From positions 1 to 23,819 of the forward strand of contig JAOZFT010000026.1 in the NCBI GenBank assembly GCA_027492035.1: DNA of 23,819 nucleotides. The letters are read 5' to 3'. This document shows positions 22,573 to 23,819 of the stretch, one piece after another. The position numbers and the translations under genes were made by a program. The DNA comes from Thermoproteota archaeon. GTDB lineage: Archaea > Korarchaeota > JAOZGF01 > JAOZFZ01. Numbering within the stretch: the stretch's first letter is position 1; every line of letters starts with the position of its first letter. Under the pieces are notes generated by a model. That model did not search any database. It saw only the letters and a program-made list of their open reading frames with translations, and was not told where the DNA came from.

Positions 22573-23259
22573 TTAAGCCATTGACACCGCAGTGGCTCTT
22601 ATTTGGTCACAGGTCATTTCGCATTTATCAGCTGTGTTTTCTATTGCGTCAACAAACTGTAAAAGTAACACATATTTTAATGTACAGACTTCAGGTTTTT
22701 CTATGGCTGCAAATATTTTTCTTGCTTCTTCATAAAGGGCATCTACTGCTTCTTCCCTTCTTTCAACTTTGTCAGCTAAGTTTAGTGTTTCTTCAATTTC
22801 TCCTTTCGAAAGGTCTGAAACAGCTTCAAAAAGGAAAGCTGCAGCCTCAACCGTTTCATCAATCATTTTTAAAATAACTTTTTTCATTTCAGGCAAGTTT
22901 TTCAGTATTTCCACTACATAAGGGGAAAGAACCTTCATTATTCTGCTTGCTTCATGAACCCAGTCAATTATCCAATCAATCCGTCTTGCAAGCCTCATAA
23001 GATCTCCTCTGTGTGAGGGTGGAAGCTCCCCCCTCGCCAGCTCAGTAATTATTAATCTCCTTAATGAATCTTGCTCTTTTTCACCTAATTCAACTCTATT
23101 ATGGATTCTTAAGGCTTCCTCGATGTTTCCCCCAAATATTTCCTTTATTTCCTCCCTGAAGTCTTTAATTATCTGTAAAGTCTTTTTTGCGTGTTCTTTC
23201 ATCATTTTTATGGCTTTAGATTCTCTTCTAACTTTAAACCATTTAGAGATTTCACTCAT
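22573..23259 (-). CDS. DUF47 family protein (PhoU-like phosphate-transport accessory)
   Basis: An all-helical PhoU-like protein (TIGR00153/DUF47), 228 residues, with the family's repeated acidic and histidine-containing helices: EHAKKTLQIIKDF, ADKVERREEAVDALYEEARKIF and LLLQFVDAIENTADKCE. Members usually accompany phosphate transporters and modulate uptake, often with bound metal ions. Here the partner is an ABC ATPase: the two genes share a base as TAATG (23257-23261), so translation is tightly coupled. GAGATGA lies just before the ATG. No PiT-type permease is visible in the window. Confidence 0.88.
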   Translation of the reverse strand: MSEISKWFKVRRESKAIKMMKEHAKKTLQIIKDFREEIKEIFGGNIEEALRIHNRVELGEKEQDSLRRLIITELARGELPPSHRGDLMRLARRIDWIIDWVHEASRIMKVLSPYVVEILKNLPEMKKVILKMIDETVEAAAFLFEAVSDLSKGEIEETLNLADKVERREEAVDALYEEARKIFAAIEKPEVCTLKYVLLLQFVDAIENTADKCEMTCDQIRATAVSMA

Positions 23260-23819
23260 TAAATCATCTCTTTCAAAGCTTCAGGGTCATGTTTGAAAAG
23301 TAATATGTTTGCAGGGTTCAGCAAAACATTAACTTTTTGTTTTATTTTTACTTTATCATAAAAATTGTTTGAAGTTTTACATATAACTTTTATTTTATTT
23401 AAAAGTTTTACTTCACATCTTATCTTTTCACCTAGAAAATCAACCTCCATTACTTCACCTTCAAAAAAATTTACCCCTTCTCTTCTATCTATAGCAAAAT
23501 CTAAAACAAAATGTTCAGGTTTAATAGCTAATATAACTTTTTCTCCTTTTTCGAAACCATTCGCCGAGGTTGAAACTTGAAGATGAAACCCTTCCTTCAC
23601 TTCAACTTCTAAATAATTTTTCTTCAAACCCTTTACTTTTCCTTCCAGAAAATTACATTCCCCACCTATGAATTTGGCAGTGAAGAGAGAGGCAGGTTTG
23701 AAGTATATTTGTGTTGGTGAACCTATTTGTTCTACTTCTCCCTTCCTTAAAACAACTACTTTGTCAGCTATTGACATTGCTTCTTCTTGGTCGTGAGTGA
23801 CGTGGATAGCTGTTAAACC
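23259..23819 (-). CDS. ABC transporter ATP-binding subunit, C-terminal part (PotA/FbpC/MalK-like), cut by window edge
   Basis: The frame runs off the right edge. The first visible residues, GLTAIHVTHDQEEAMSIADK, include the switch histidine of the ATPase, followed by VVVLRKGEVEQIGSPTQIYF. The Walker A and signature motifs are outside the window. After the ATPase, residues such as FIGGECNFLEG and AIKPEHF mark a TOBE-type regulatory domain, as in iron(III), sulfate/molybdate, polyamine or sugar importers. The substrate is not readable; coupling to a DUF47 gene hints at phosphate or another oxyanion. Confidence 0.9.
   Translation of the reverse strand, partial: GLTAIHVTHDQEEAMSIADKVVVLRKGEVEQIGSPTQIYFKPASLFTAKFIGGECNFLEGKVKGLKKNYLEVEVKEGFHLQVSTSANGFEKGEKVILAIKPEHFVLDFAIDRREGVNFFEGEVMEVDFLGEKIRCEVKLLNKIKVICKTSNNFYDKVKIKQKVNVLLNPANILLFKHDPEALKEMI

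Noticed and set aside
1-23819. tRNA, rRNA or CRISPR arrays
   Set aside because: No cloverleaf-like GC-rich segment or regularly spaced repeat was found by eye in the intergenic regions; a tRNA or CRISPR search program was not available.

Overview
This window looks like an AT-rich archaeal chromosome segment. The evidence is an archaeal-type NMN adenylyltransferase, a serine-kinase-like ParB-fold protein, an eIF-2B-like protein, a PhoU-like DUF47 protein and an Lrp-family regulator. TATA-like boxes (TTTATAAA or TTTAAATA types) lie 20-40 bases upstream of several genes. Shine-Dalgarno sequences of the GGTGA/GAGG type occur, with frequent TTG and GTG starts. The sequence alone does not fix the lineage, and I see no rRNA, tRNA, CRISPR array or intact insertion sequence.

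Left part (1-6470), all leftward. Seryl-tRNA synthetase, a SerK-like serine kinase, a class V aminotransferase and a 3-phosphoglycerate dehydrogenase run head to tail. A CinA/MoCF-domain protein and NadM follow with 4-base overlaps. Together the middle three genes would link serine, O-phosphoserine, 3-phosphohydroxypyruvate and 3-phosphoglycerate, next to the enzyme that charges tRNA with serine. Beyond nadM (29-176) are a promoter-like box and two hairpins that could be a small RNA.

Centre-left (6470-11340). Rightward genes encode a cupin, an eIF-2B-family protein lacking the usual catalytic cysteine, and an MFS transporter. Then comes a sparse region of accessory character. It holds an orphan RelE/ParE-like toxin whose start lies in a GC-rich inverted repeat, a 23-base palindrome at its predicted promoter, and an exported metallo-beta-lactamase-fold protein.

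Centre-right (11382-15301), leftward. leuC-leuD-leuB form one operon and ilvC sits just upstream with its own promoter: branched-chain amino acid synthesis. Then a gene-free stretch and a lipoprotein with a clan GH-A-like glycosidase pattern. Its base composition and arginine codons differ from its neighbours, suggesting transfer.

Right part (16889-23819). nadE is divergent from a thrB-thrC-eno operon. Leftward genes follow: an Lrp/AsnC regulator with a C-terminal cysteine-rich domain and a perfect 10-3-10 palindrome at its own promoter, a small helical protein, a DUF47/PhoU-like protein, and an ABC-transporter ATPase that runs off the right edge.

Most of the window is core amino-acid and NAD metabolism. 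The unusual material is the serine cluster, the toxin region, the secreted MBL protein, the foreign lipoprotein and the Lrp fusion.
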